Source: an uncultured Cellulophaga sp. (GTDB lineage: Bacteria; Bacteroidota; Bacteroidia; Flavobacteriales; Flavobacteriaceae). From it: DNA of 37,675 bases. The DNA lies in NCBI GenBank assembly GCA_947496695.1, contig CANMEI010000013.1:1-37675 (forward strand), in the 5' to 3' direction. Of this stretch, positions 27,142 to 35,161 are shown piece after piece. Position 1 is the first letter of the stretch. The number at the start of each line of letters is the position of its first letter. The notes beneath the pieces are model-generated. The model was not told where the DNA came from. It worked only from the letters and a program-made list of their open reading frames with translations, and did not search any database. A program made the position numbers and the translations under genes.

Positions 27142-27843
27142 TTAAACAAGTTTTAAAAGTTCACTCAACCTATTAATAGTATGGTACTTTTTATCTTTTG
27201 TATCTTTCTCTTCAACTTTCTCGTGTTCCCAAGTGGTATGAAATGGCACATGTATTGCTTTTGCTCCTATATTTACCAATGGCAAAACATCTGATCTTAA
27301 AGAATTCCCAATCATTAAAAATTCATTTACATCTATTTCTAAGTGCTCCAATAAGTTTTTATAATTATTCTCTTTTTTATCACTTAAAACTTCAACATGA
27401 TGAAAGTAGTCTGATAAATTAGATAGCTCTACTTTACGTTCTTGATCTAACAAATCACCTTTAGTTAAAACTATTAACCTATATTTTTTTGACAATTCTT
27501 TTAATACCTCTTCAACATCGTCTAACAACTCCACAGGTCGCGAAATCATATGTTTACCTATATTTAAAATCTTAGCCATTGTTTCATTAGAAACTTTATT
27601 ATTAGAGAGTTCTAATGCAGCTTCAATCATTGACAGCATAAAACCTTTTACTCCATAACCGTAAAGTTCTAAGTTTTTTATTTCCATTTTAAAAAGTTCT
27701 TGATCTATTTTGTTCTTGGTTTCATAACCCTCTAACAAACTAGCAAACTCTTCTTCTGCGTCTCTAAAATAGGTTTCATTAACCCACAAAGTGTCATCAG
27801 CATCAAAACCAATAACTTTAATATTACTATATTCTATTTCCAT
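27142..27843 (-). CDS. HAD superfamily hydrolase (subfamily IA, YjjG-like)
   Basis: 233 residues. HAD motif I is FDADDTLW (about residues 13-20). A helical C1 cap follows (about 25-100). Motif II is LIVLTKGD and motifs III/IV are [13 protein letters not shown] and [14 protein letters not shown]. It is a phosphatase of unknown substrate. The cap separates it from KdsC, the capless Kdo-8-phosphate phosphatase, though position next to kdsB makes a sugar-phosphate substrate plausible. Its start overlaps the end of kdsB by 10 bp, so translation is probably coupled. Confidence 0.88.
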   Translation of the reverse strand: MEIEYSNIKVIGFDADDTLWVNETYFRDAEEEFASLLEGYETKNKIDQELFKMEIKNLELYGYGVKGFMLSMIEAALELSNNKVSNETMAKILNIGKHMISRPVELLDDVEEVLKELSKKYRLIVLTKGDLLDQERKVELSNLSDYFHHVEVLSDKKENNYKNLLEHLEIDVNEFLMIGNSLRSDVLPLVNIGAKAIHVPFHTTWEHEKVEEKDTKDKKYHTINRLSELLKLV

Positions 27844-28565
27844 GCTTTTTTTGCTCTTTCTAAGTCTTCAGGAGTATCAATTTCAATACCGGTGACATCC
27901 GTTTCAACCATTTTTAATTTTTTGCCATATTCTAAATATCGTATGGCTTCAATTTTTTCACTTGCTTCTAGTTGTAACATTGGTAGCCTTTGAAAATCCA
28001 TCAACGCTCGTTTTCTAAAGGCATAAATACCTTTGTGCTTATAATAGACACTATCAATTTCTTTAGCTCTTGGATATGGTATTGGAGAACGCGAAAAGTA
28101 TAGAGCAAAATTATTAGTATCTACTATAACCTTTACCGTATTTGGATTGCTAATTTCATCCCAATCGGTAATTTTAACCATTAATGATGCTAAATCTATT
28201 TCTTTATTTGGGTCTTTATCAAAAACATTTAAAACGCTAGCAAGACTTTCTTTATCTGTAAATGGCTCATCACCTTGAACGTTTACAATAATATCAACAT
28301 CCATATTTTCAACAGCCTCTGCTATACGATCACTGCCACATTCATGCTCTTTTACACTCATTATGGCTTTACCGCCAGCACCTACAATCACATCAAATAT
28401 AATTTCGCTATCAGTTACTACAAAAACATCATCAAACAAGCCTGTTTTTACTGCCGCTTCGTAGGTTCTTAAAATAACTGGTTTACCTTGTAAATCTTGC
28501 ATTAATTTTGCAGGAAAACGAGATGCCGCATAACGTGCGGGTATCATTGCAATTCTTTTCATCAA
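27834..28565 (-). CDS. kdsB: 3-deoxy-manno-octulosonate cytidylyltransferase (CMP-Kdo synthetase)
   Basis: 243 residues. It couples CTP to Kdo to make CMP-Kdo, the donor for the inner core of lipopolysaccharide. The nucleotide-binding start is [20 protein letters not shown] (about residues 7-26). VTDSEIIFD, the acidic VNVQGDEPF (about 93-101) and [17 protein letters not shown] are family signatures. It lies 12 bp after DUF4126 and overlaps the HAD gene. No kdsA, kdsC, kdsD or waaA is in the window. Confidence 0.96.
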   Translation of the reverse strand: MMKRIAMIPARYAASRFPAKLMQDLQGKPVILRTYEAAVKTGLFDDVFVVTDSEIIFDVIVGAGGKAIMSVKEHECGSDRIAEAVENMDVDIIVNVQGDEPFTDKESLASVLNVFDKDPNKEIDLASLMVKITDWDEISNPNTVKVIVDTNNFALYFSRSPIPYPRAKEIDSVYYKHKGIYAFRKRALMDFQRLPMLQLEASEKIEAIRYLEYGKKLKMVETDVTGIEIDTPEDLERAKKAWK

Positions 28566-28577
28566 TTCTATAAGAAT

Positions 28578-29150
28578 TTAATTATTTGTATTTCGAGGTC
28601 TTATTTTTCTGTAAATCCAGAAAATAAATGATAAGATAATCACTACTAAAACCCCTGCTAATATTGGTGCAAATATAGAAGCTACTGATACAACTACAGC
28701 AGTACCTGTCTCAATAGTAGATACTATTGGATTTGCTAAACCACCAGTAGTAGTTGTTGAAGCTAAACGGCTAGTTGCCGATGCGCCTTTTATTGCCGTT
28801 GCAGTACCGCCACCTGCTATAATTGCCAATGACCATGTTACTACAGGATCTAGATTAGCTACTGTTGAAACCATTACAGCTGTACCTGCTACTGCTGCAA
28901 GTGGTACAGCAACAGTATCTAATAAATTATCTACCCATGGAATAAAGTATGCGAAAATTTCTACCAATGTAGCAACACCCAGGGTTAGTACTGCAACTAA
29001 ACTGCCAATCCATTGCCAACTTGCATTTAATTCCCAAAAATTAAAATAAGAAGCTAAACTAAGTGCAAATAGTGGCAAAAAAACTCTGAAACCGACAGAT
29101 GCAGCTAAACCAATGCCTAAAAAAATACTTAAAATGGTTTCTGTTGTCAT
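28578..29150 (-). CDS. DUF4126 family membrane protein
   Basis: 190 residues, almost entirely hydrophobic, with about five membrane segments and many Gly/Ala/Thr. GIGLAASVGFRVFLPLFALSLA at the start and IAGGGTATAIKGASATSRLAS in the middle are characteristic of the DUF4126 family. A short basic tail, YRKIRPRNTNN, is probably cytoplasmic. Function is unknown. It sits 28 bp after the helicase and 12 bp before kdsB in the same direction. Confidence 0.85.
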   Translation of the reverse strand: MTTETILSIFLGIGLAASVGFRVFLPLFALSLASYFNFWELNASWQWIGSLVAVLTLGVATLVEIFAYFIPWVDNLLDTVAVPLAAVAGTAVMVSTVANLDPVVTWSLAIIAGGGTATAIKGASATSRLASTTTTGGLANPIVSTIETGTAVVVSVASIFAPILAGVLVVIILSFIFWIYRKIRPRNTNN

Positions 29151-29178
29151 TTTATTATTTTGAATAAACTAAAATACA

Positions 29179-30621
29179 TTATTCTGAATCAAGAAAAAAA
29201 TCATTCTTAAAACCGATTAAATACAATTTACTTTTTGCTCTTGTTAAAGCAGTGTACAACCAACGCATATTCTCTTTATCCATACCATTTGGCATATAAG
29301 GTTGCTCTACAAAAACAGTATCCCATTGCCCCCCTTGAGATTTATGACAAGTAATTGCATATGAGAATTTTACCTGTAATGCATTAAAAAAAGGATTGTT
29401 TTTAACTGCTAAAAACTTTTTGTATTTTGACGTTTCACCTTCATAATCTTTCATTACTTCTTGGTATAATCTATTCCCATCTTCATAAGGTAATGACGGT
29501 GCTTCTGCTGTTATGGTATCTAACAACAAAACCGTTTCAAAAGGCGGCTGATTGGGGTAATCAACCATCTGAACCTTTACTTCTGCAAACTTAAATGTGT
29601 ATAATTCTTTTATAGAAAAAATCTCTAAAACCTCAATAATATCGCCATTGGCTATAAAACCAGCTTCAGTATTTGGTTTTAACCAAAAATAATTATTCTT
29701 AACCACCATCATATAATCGCCAACTGCCAAATCATGCTCTAAATATAGAATACGTTGTCTTATATTCTCATTATACAAATTGGCCCTTTTGTTAGATCTT
29801 ACAATAAAGGCTGTTTCTTCTTTTCCATTCGTAGCGTATGAATCATCAATTGCCTCTAAAATTTCGTTACCTTCAATTAACCGAACAATGTCAGCAAACG
29901 GAGCTACATCAAATTTAAAATCATCATAAAACTCACTCTGCAACTGCTCACGTAAGTTAGTTGCATTGTATAAAATACCCGAATCTTCTGCTTGACGAAC
30001 AACCTCGTTCAATTCTAAAACCTTTACATCTTTATTGTAATTTAATGATAATCTATCTGCATCTAAAGCTGGACTTAAATCTAACCGAACAGGAGGTAAT
30101 TGAGCTGTATCACCTATTAAAATTAATTTACACCCATGACCGGCATAAACGTATTGTATTAAATCGTCTAACAAAGATCCGTTTTCAAAAAGCTTAGAAT
30201 CTGCTGGAGTATCAGGTATCATTGATGCTTCATCTACTATAAAAATAGTATTTCGGTGTTTATTTGGCGCCAAAACAAACTGAATACCACTACCACCACT
30301 TTGTTTTCTAGGAACATAAATTTTACGGTGAATTGTATATGCTTGAGTTTTTGAATAGTTTGACATTACTTTGGCTGCTCTACCTGTTGGTGCCATCAAA
30401 ACCACTTTCATGACCGTATGCCATAAACTAGAAACCATGGTACCAATTATAGTTGTCTTTCCTGTTCCGGCAAAACCTTTTAATAAAAAAAGACCATCTT
30501 TTTCTTTTGACAGAACAAAATTTGCTAAATCTTCTAAAGCAAGACCTTGTTTTAACGTTGGATCGTGTGGAAATTTTTCTTTTAAAATAACACTAAAACT
30601 AGCTGGAGTAAGGACTTTCAT
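29179..30621 (-). CDS. SF1B DNA helicase, Dda/RecD2-like
   Basis: 480 residues. Walker A is GFAGTGKTT (49-57). Walker B is TIFIVDEASMI, motif III LIGDTAQLPPV, and the C-terminal UvrD_C2 region includes SYAITCHKSQGGQWDTVFVE and WLYTALTRAKSKLYLIG. It lacks the long N-terminal region of RecD2 and is closer in size to T4 Dda. A role in DNA repair or fork processing is expected; there is no RecBC nearby. It is the first gene of the minus-strand cluster. The predicted promoter lies so close to the ATG that the mRNA may have almost no 5' leader, or an internal start may be used. Confidence 0.9.
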   Translation of the reverse strand: MKVLTPASFSVILKEKFPHDPTLKQGLALEDLANFVLSKEKDGLFLLKGFAGTGKTTIIGTMVSSLWHTVMKVVLMAPTGRAAKVMSNYSKTQAYTIHRKIYVPRKQSGGSGIQFVLAPNKHRNTIFIVDEASMIPDTPADSKLFENGSLLDDLIQYVYAGHGCKLILIGDTAQLPPVRLDLSPALDADRLSLNYNKDVKVLELNEVVRQAEDSGILYNATNLREQLQSEFYDDFKFDVAPFADIVRLIEGNEILEAIDDSYATNGKEETAFIVRSNKRANLYNENIRQRILYLEHDLAVGDYMMVVKNNYFWLKPNTEAGFIANGDIIEVLEIFSIKELYTFKFAEVKVQMVDYPNQPPFETVLLLDTITAEAPSLPYEDGNRLYQEVMKDYEGETSKYKKFLAVKNNPFFNALQVKFSYAITCHKSQGGQWDTVFVEQPYMPNGMDKENMRWLYTALTRAKSKLYLIGFKNDFFLDSE

Positions 30622-30628
30622 AGATCAT

Positions 30629-30657
30629 CAAAGATAATAATGATTTTTCAGCACAAA
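30629..30657 (-). promoter_or_regulatory. Putative sigma-A promoter of the helicase-to-plsC cluster
   Basis: On the minus strand TTTG (30654-30657), a 17-base spacer and TATCTTTG (30629-30636), an exact -7 match. The start would fall within a few bases of the ATG at 30621. Confidence 0.45.
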
Positions 30658-30690
30658 TACTTTTGTGATTAAAAAAAAATTGTAGATTTG
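30658..30690 (+). promoter_or_regulatory. Putative sigma-A promoter(s) of the pseudopilin-like gene
   Basis: TTTG (30662-30665), 17 bases, TAGATTTG (30683-30690), both exact. TACTTTTG at 30658-30665 is a second possible -7 box that overlaps the -33 box. The start would be near 30696, about 28 nt before the ATG at 30724. Confidence 0.5.
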
Positions 30691-30723
30691 TGACAACGAC
30701 ATAATTTAAAATAATACTATATA

Positions 30724-31374
30724 ATGAAAACTGTTTTACAAATTGTACTTTGGATTGCTGCGATTGGTTTTGGATACTTGATCTATCAATCTGTTAATGC
30801 ACCAATCGAATTTGCTAAAGTGAAAGAAGAGCGATTCCAAAAAGTAATCAATTCTTTAAAAGATATTAGAAATGCTCAAGAAGCTTACAAACTTTCTAAA
30901 GGATCATATGCAAGAGATTTTAAAACATTAATTAACTTTATAGATACTGGCAAGTATGTTATCACTCAACAGAGAGATACTTCTTACTTAGAATTTGACA
31001 AAAATTTTGGTATTGATATGCTTACAGAAAGAAAGATTATTGATACTCTTGATTTCGTATCAGTAAAAGATTCTTTATTCAAAAAAGATAGTCGTTACAA
31101 AACGTTAATGAATGTTCCTGGTGCTCCGAATGGTGAAAAATTCAATATGACTGCTAAGAGAATTGAAAAAAGTGGTTATAAAGTTGCAGTTTTTGAAGCT
31201 TCTACTCCTAAAGAAGTTGTTTTATACGATCAACCAAAAGATTTAGTAGCTAGAGAAAAAAGTCACGTAAATGTTGAAGAAGTTAACGGACCTACAATTA
31301 AAGTTGGATCATTAGAAGAGGTAAGTACAAATGGTAACTGGCCACCGATATATGACAAAAAAGCAAGAAAATAA
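30724..31374 (+). CDS. Hypothetical protein with N-terminal membrane anchor, pseudopilin-like
   Basis: 216 residues. One hydrophobic segment at the N-terminus (about 4-23, VLQIVLWIAAIGFGYLIYQS) is followed by a helix FQKVINSLKDIRNAQEAYKLSKGSYA. A long helix with IRNAQEAY and a KGSYA-like turn is the pattern of pseudopilins and type IV pilins, here without a typical prepilin peptidase site. The remainder is a soluble domain with no known motif. Anchored in the inner membrane with the bulk in the periplasm. It overlaps the next gene (DUF3822) by 23 bp, so they are coupled. Function is unknown. Confidence 0.8.
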   Translation: MKTVLQIVLWIAAIGFGYLIYQSVNAPIEFAKVKEERFQKVINSLKDIRNAQEAYKLSKGSYARDFKTLINFIDTGKYVITQQRDTSYLEFDKNFGIDMLTERKIIDTLDFVSVKDSLFKKDSRYKTLMNVPGAPNGEKFNMTAKRIEKSGYKVAVFEASTPKEVVLYDQPKDLVAREKSHVNVEEVNGPTIKVGSLEEVSTNGNWPPIYDKKARK

Positions 31375-32185
31375 TAACGTACAAAACTCAAGCTTGAGTT
31401 ACACAAAATTGTCCATTCAAATTAGTTTGAATGGACTTTCTTTTTGTGTTTTAGACTCAATTAACAACACCATTATTAAACAAGAAAGTGTACTGTTTGA
31501 TGAAGAAAAAATACCTTTTCAGGTTCAAAAAAAACTTGAAGAACTTTTAAAAAATAATGGAATTACCCAGATGTCTTTCTCAGATGTAACCGTAATTCAC
31601 AACAATATGTTGTTTAGCCTTGTTCCTAAAGCATTATTTAACAAAAAAGAACTTGCTAATTATTTAAAATATAATGCTAAAATATTAGCAAACGATCATA
31701 TAGATTTTGATGAAATTACAGCTTATGATATTGTAAATGTATACGTACCATTTGTAAACATCAATAACTACATCTATGATCTTTTTGGAGAATTTGAATA
31801 CAAACACAACGGTACAATTTTAATTGAAACATTATTAAACAATTTTAATAGTGGAAAAGAACCCATTTGTTATGTTCATGTTTTAGAAAACCAATTAGAC
31901 ATAACCGTCATTGCTAATAAAAAATTACTATTTTTTAATAGCTTCAATTTTCAAACTAAAGAAGATTTTATCTACTACCTACTATTCACTATAGAACAAT
32001 TAAAATTAGATACTGAAACTATTAAAGTAAGACTTTTTGGCTCCATAGAAGAAGAAGATAATTTATACAACATCTGTTATAAATATATTAGAAATATTGA
32101 TGTTTATATACCTTCAAAATTATCAAATCATATAAAAAATAATAGTGACAATACAATTGACTTCACTACAATAAGTGCTTTTTAA
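31352..32185 (+). CDS. DUF3822 family protein
   Basis: 277 residues from ATG 31352 (MTKKQENNN); an in-frame start at 31331 would lengthen the overlap with the preceding gene to 44 bp. It resembles the DUF3822 family of Bacteroidota. The pattern of strands, with LLFFNSFNFQTKEDFIYYLLFTIEQLKLD (about residues 193-221) followed by VRLFGSI, recalls the actin-like fold of PilM/GspL, but this is by eye. Soluble, with no signal peptide. Its stop overlaps the rsmD start (TAATG). Confidence 0.75.
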   Translation: MTKKQENNNVQNSSLSYTKLSIQISLNGLSFCVLDSINNTIIKQESVLFDEEKIPFQVQKKLEELLKNNGITQMSFSDVTVIHNNMLFSLVPKALFNKKELANYLKYNAKILANDHIDFDEITAYDIVNVYVPFVNINNYIYDLFGEFEYKHNGTILIETLLNNFNSGKEPICYVHVLENQLDITVIANKKLLFFNSFNFQTKEDFIYYLLFTIEQLKLDTETIKVRLFGSIEEEDNLYNICYKYIRNIDVYIPSKLSNHIKNNSDNTIDFTTISAF

Positions 32186-32727
32186 TGCGAATAATATCAG
32201 GAAAATATAGGGGACGAAGACTTACAGCGCCAGCAAAATTACCAGTTAGACCAACAACTGATATGGCTAAAGAAGGGCTTTTTAATATACTAAACAATAA
32301 TTATTATTTTACTGATGTTGCAGTTCTAGATTTATTTTCAGGAACTGGAAATATTGCTTTTGAATTTGGTTCTAGAGGTTGTTCCAATATTGTTTGTGTT
32401 GATGCACATCAAGGCTGTGTAAAATTCATCACAGATACTGCCACTGCACTTGAAATATCAATTACAACCATAAAAAGTGATGTTTTTAACTACCTTGAAA
32501 AAGCATTAATAAAATCAGATGTAATATTTGCAGATCCACCTTATGATTTAGCAATGGAAGATTTTAGTAAAATTCCAGAGCTGGTATTTGCAAAAAAAAT
32601 GCTTTTAAATGATGGAGTTTTAATAATTGAACATTCTAAACACACTGATTTATCTTCACTACCATACTTTACAAATCAAAGAAAATATGGCGGTAGTGTT
32701 TTTAGTTTTTTTAAAGCAGAAGAGTAA
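32185..32727 (+). CDS. rsmD: 16S rRNA (guanine(966)-N(2))-methyltransferase RsmD
   Basis: 180 residues, normal for RsmD. The N-terminus RIISGKYRGRRLTAP and RPTTDMAKEGLFNIL are family signatures. SAM-binding motif I is LDLFSGTGNIAFEFGSRG (about 48-65) and the catalytic motif IV is FADPPYD (about 115-121). It methylates N2 of G966 in 16S rRNA during 30S assembly. It is translationally coupled to DUF3822 by a one-base overlap. Confidence 0.95.
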   Translation: MRIISGKYRGRRLTAPAKLPVRPTTDMAKEGLFNILNNNYYFTDVAVLDLFSGTGNIAFEFGSRGCSNIVCVDAHQGCVKFITDTATALEISITTIKSDVFNYLEKALIKSDVIFADPPYDLAMEDFSKIPELVFAKKMLLNDGVLIIEHSKHTDLSSLPYFTNQRKYGGSVFSFFKAEE

Positions 32728-32790
32728 TTTATTTTGAATATACCAACAATCATATTATAACGTTAGTGGTAATATAAAATATACAACCAA

Positions 32791-33387
32791 ATGAATAATT
32801 TAAGCTTTCCTTTAAAATTTGTATTTAAAATTTCATCTTTTAGCAATGATTTTACTGCTACAGATGCTAGCGGAAAAACCGTGGCGTATGTAAAACAGAA
32901 AATGTTTAAACTAAAAGAAGCAATTTCTATTTACGAAGATGAATCAAAAACAAAAGTAAACTTCAAAATTAATGCTGATAAGTGGATTGATTTTTCTACC
33001 GCATATAGTTTTACTGATGCAGAAGGTAAAGAACTAGGTAAAGTTGCTAGAAAAGGTTGGGCATCTATTTGGAAAGCAAAATATGAATTAATTGATCAAG
33101 ATCAAAAATTACAATATCACATTCGTGAAGAAAACGCATGGGTAAAAGTGATAGATAGTTTAATGGGTGAAATACCAGTTTTAGGTATGTTTACTGGCTA
33201 TTTATTTAACCCATCATATATAGTTACTGATATGAATGGTAACAACGTTGCTCGTTTAAAAAAAGAAGCTTCTTTTTTTGGAAGAAAATTTGAAGTTAAC
33301 AAATTAACTGATATTGATACGGATGACGAACAAAGAATATTATTAGGTTTAATGATGATGATTCTTTTAGAAAGAAGAAGAGGATAA
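32791..33387 (+). CDS. LURP-one-related / tubby-like domain protein
   Basis: 198 residues. It consists of repeated beta-hairpin segments such as DFTATDASGKTVAYVKQKMF, KVNFKINADKWIDFSTAYSF and SYIVTDMNGNNVARLKKEA. These match the LURP-one/phospholipid-scramblase-like beta-barrel with a central helix. The C-terminal helix RILLGLMMMILLERRRG is hydrophobic then basic, and could be the buried helix of this fold or touch a membrane. Function is not established in bacteria. It stands alone 63 bp after rsmD, with no clear promoter in the gap. It is convergent with the sulfotransferase-like gene, the stops being 9 bp apart. Confidence 0.75.
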   Translation: MNNLSFPLKFVFKISSFSNDFTATDASGKTVAYVKQKMFKLKEAISIYEDESKTKVNFKINADKWIDFSTAYSFTDAEGKELGKVARKGWASIWKAKYELIDQDQKLQYHIREENAWVKVIDSLMGEIPVLGMFTGYLFNPSYIVTDMNGNNVARLKKEASFFGRKFEVNKLTDIDTDDEQRILLGLMMMILLERRRG

Positions 33388-33396
33388 TTAAATAAC

Positions 33397-34680
33397 TTAT
33401 AATCCAAAAATAGGTAGCACTGGATCGTTAATTTCAAAAGCATAACACCTCCAGAAGCTACCTTCTTTAGTATACTTCCAAGCTATTTCTCCTGTTTCCG
33501 TTATTTCCCAAAACCCATAATCACTCTCACAAATTAATGTATTCCCATTTAATAATCTAACAGCACCAGAAACTCGCTCACTAAACATATTTGAATCTGT
33601 AAAACTCCAAACAACATTTGGCTCGTTATCAGCATTCGCTATAAGGTTAAAATTTTCAGGGATTTCTAATTCATACGCAGTAGATTGTTGTGCGGTTCTT
33701 CCATTATCAAAAACCATTAAATTACCTTCACCAGGAAAACCAGCTTCAATTAAATTAGGAAAATGATTCCGATCAAATATTTGCTTCCCCATTGAATTAT
33801 CATAAGCTTCAGGATTCCCAAAGCGATATATTAAATCACCTCCTAGATTATAAGTACCACCAACAAAGCCTGATGCTTCTTCGGTAGTTGTGCTGTGATC
33901 AATTACCCAAACTTCGCTATAGTAATTAACACTCAAATAAATTATATCTTTATTTGAATCATACTCAATACCATTAGCATGCATAATATCGCCATCTGGC
34001 TCATCATAATAGTTTATATCAATCTTATTAGGGTATTCCGATATTTCAGTATAAGTATCAAAACCTTCATTTAAATTCTGAATAATGTGATCCCAACTTC
34101 TCCATTCCCAAACAATTTCTTTAGTATCATAATCAACCTCTATCAATTTTTCAGGAAATAAATCATGATCAACAAATACACCACTACTTGCCGCTAATTC
34201 TTGAGAAATTCTTTCCCAAGCCATTATTAAAAGATTTCCGTTTGGTAAAAGTTCTACATCGTGGTGCGCAAGAAAATTTTCAGAATTATAAGTATATTCC
34301 CATTCAACGGAATCATTTATATTAATAATCTGAACAATTCCACCATAACCACCAAAACTAAATGAAGTATTTTCTGGTTTAAATATTCCTAAAACTTGAC
34401 CCGTTGGCAAAAGCTCTAAATCATTACCTAAATTGTTATCAAAATTCCAAGTATACAATTCCTCACCCTCTTTATTAATCATATAGGCCGTGTCACTTCC
34501 GTTTTCAACAACAAAAACATGACTTTCTGATATTACGTCAGTATTATAAACTTCTATATTTTCAGGTGTGTCATTTTCTACATCAACTACCTCTTCATTT
34601 TCTATTTCGTTATCAACATTAGAATCATTATCACAATTAAAAAATAACAGAATTGATAAAAATAGAAGTAGATATTTCAT
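33397..34680 (-). CDS. Aryl-sulfate sulfotransferase-like lipoprotein (Arylsulfotransferase family)
   Basis: 427 residues from ATG 34680. A 33-codon extension back to 34779 is open, but it runs into the RNase P RNA gene and precedes a clear lipoprotein signal, so it is rejected. The lipobox is ILLFFNC (Cys16), followed by an acidic linker (about 17-45). The rest is a beta-propeller with repeated blocks such as DVELLPNGNLLIMAWE and VRLLNGNTLICESDYGFWEI. Conserved-looking histidines are His139-His140, His234 (DIMHANGIEYD) and His306 (RNHFPNL). The family transfers sulfate between phenolic compounds through a His intermediate; substrate unknown. Anchored at the outer membrane. No promoter of its own is visible; rnpB lies directly upstream on the same strand. 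Confidence 0.85.
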   Translation of the reverse strand: MKYLLLFLSILLFFNCDNDSNVDNEIENEEVVDVENDTPENIEVYNTDVISESHVFVVENGSDTAYMINKEGEELYTWNFDNNLGNDLELLPTGQVLGIFKPENTSFSFGGYGGIVQIININDSVEWEYTYNSENFLAHHDVELLPNGNLLIMAWERISQELAASSGVFVDHDLFPEKLIEVDYDTKEIVWEWRSWDHIIQNLNEGFDTYTEISEYPNKIDINYYDEPDGDIMHANGIEYDSNKDIIYLSVNYYSEVWVIDHSTTTEEASGFVGGTYNLGGDLIYRFGNPEAYDNSMGKQIFDRNHFPNLIEAGFPGEGNLMVFDNGRTAQQSTAYELEIPENFNLIANADNEPNVVWSFTDSNMFSERVSGAVRLLNGNTLICESDYGFWEITETGEIAWKYTKEGSFWRCYAFEINDPVLPIFGL

Positions 34681-34712
34681 GGTAAGTGAGTATAAAAATG
34701 AGTTGGTTTTAA

Positions 34713-35032
34713 ATAAAAATAGCAGGCCATAAGCCGGATTCTGTAAACCCTGAACTAAGTTCGGGGTTTTCCTTATCATTTATCTCGACTTTCAGTTACC
34801 CAAAAGCTCTAACCGCCTACCCTTCAGCACGAGCGTGCCGCTCTTAAAGCTGATATACATGACGTTTCACCGTATAGAGTTTACCTGGTTTCACTACAGC
34901 ATTATCTGTACATTCTTTCTGTTGCACTGGTCCTATTCAATTAAGAATGACGGGCGTTACCCGCTATACTGCACTATGGTGTCCGGACTTTCCTCGTTTT
35001 GATTACTCAAACCGCGATAAGGTAGCCTGCTG
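34713..35032 (-). ncRNA. rnpB: RNase P RNA (class A)
   Basis: Minus strand, about 320 nt. It contains the near-universal blocks GAGGAAAGTCCGGAC (34981-34995) and ACAGAATCCGGCTTATGGC near the 3' end (34726-34744). P1 pairs AGCAGGC (35025-35031) with GCCTGCT (34721-34727), and a T-rich tail follows. It is the catalytic RNA that removes 5' leaders from pre-tRNA. The 5' end is set by P1 and by a -7 box (35037-35044) just upstream. Exact ends are uncertain by a few bases. Confidence 0.95.
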
Positions 35033-35036
35033 TTGG

Positions 35037-35044
35037 CAAAGGTA
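35037..35044 (-). promoter_or_regulatory. -7 element of the rnpB promoter
   Basis: TACCTTTG on the minus strand matches TAnnTTTG exactly and lies 6 bases before the first P1 base at 35031, the right distance for a start. No good TTTG box is seen at 17-21 bases; CTTA at 17 bases is the nearest. Confidence 0.5.
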
Positions 35045-35086
35045 ACTCAATTGTTGATAAATAAGCTGCTAAATTTATTCAAATCG

Positions 35087-35117
35087 TTTATAAAACAACT
35101 TGCTATAATTATATTTG
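35087..35117 (+). promoter_or_regulatory. Putative sigma-A promoter of dnaX
   Basis: TTTA (35087-35090), a 19-base spacer, TATATTTG (35110-35117). The -7 box is exact and the -33 box has one change. The start would be near 35124, about 38 nt before the TTG start of dnaX. Confidence 0.6.
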
Positions 35118-35161
35118 TAATACGTTGTGCAAACAATTATAAACATTAAAAAGCCTAGTAT

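Noticed and set aside
27142..27843. KdsC (Kdo-8-phosphate phosphatase)
   Set aside because: The protein has a C1 helical cap and 233 residues; KdsC is a shorter capless HAD enzyme.
34681..34779. N-terminal extension of the sulfotransferase-like protein
   Set aside because: It reads backwards into conserved RNase P RNA sequence, and the lipoprotein signal begins at 34680.
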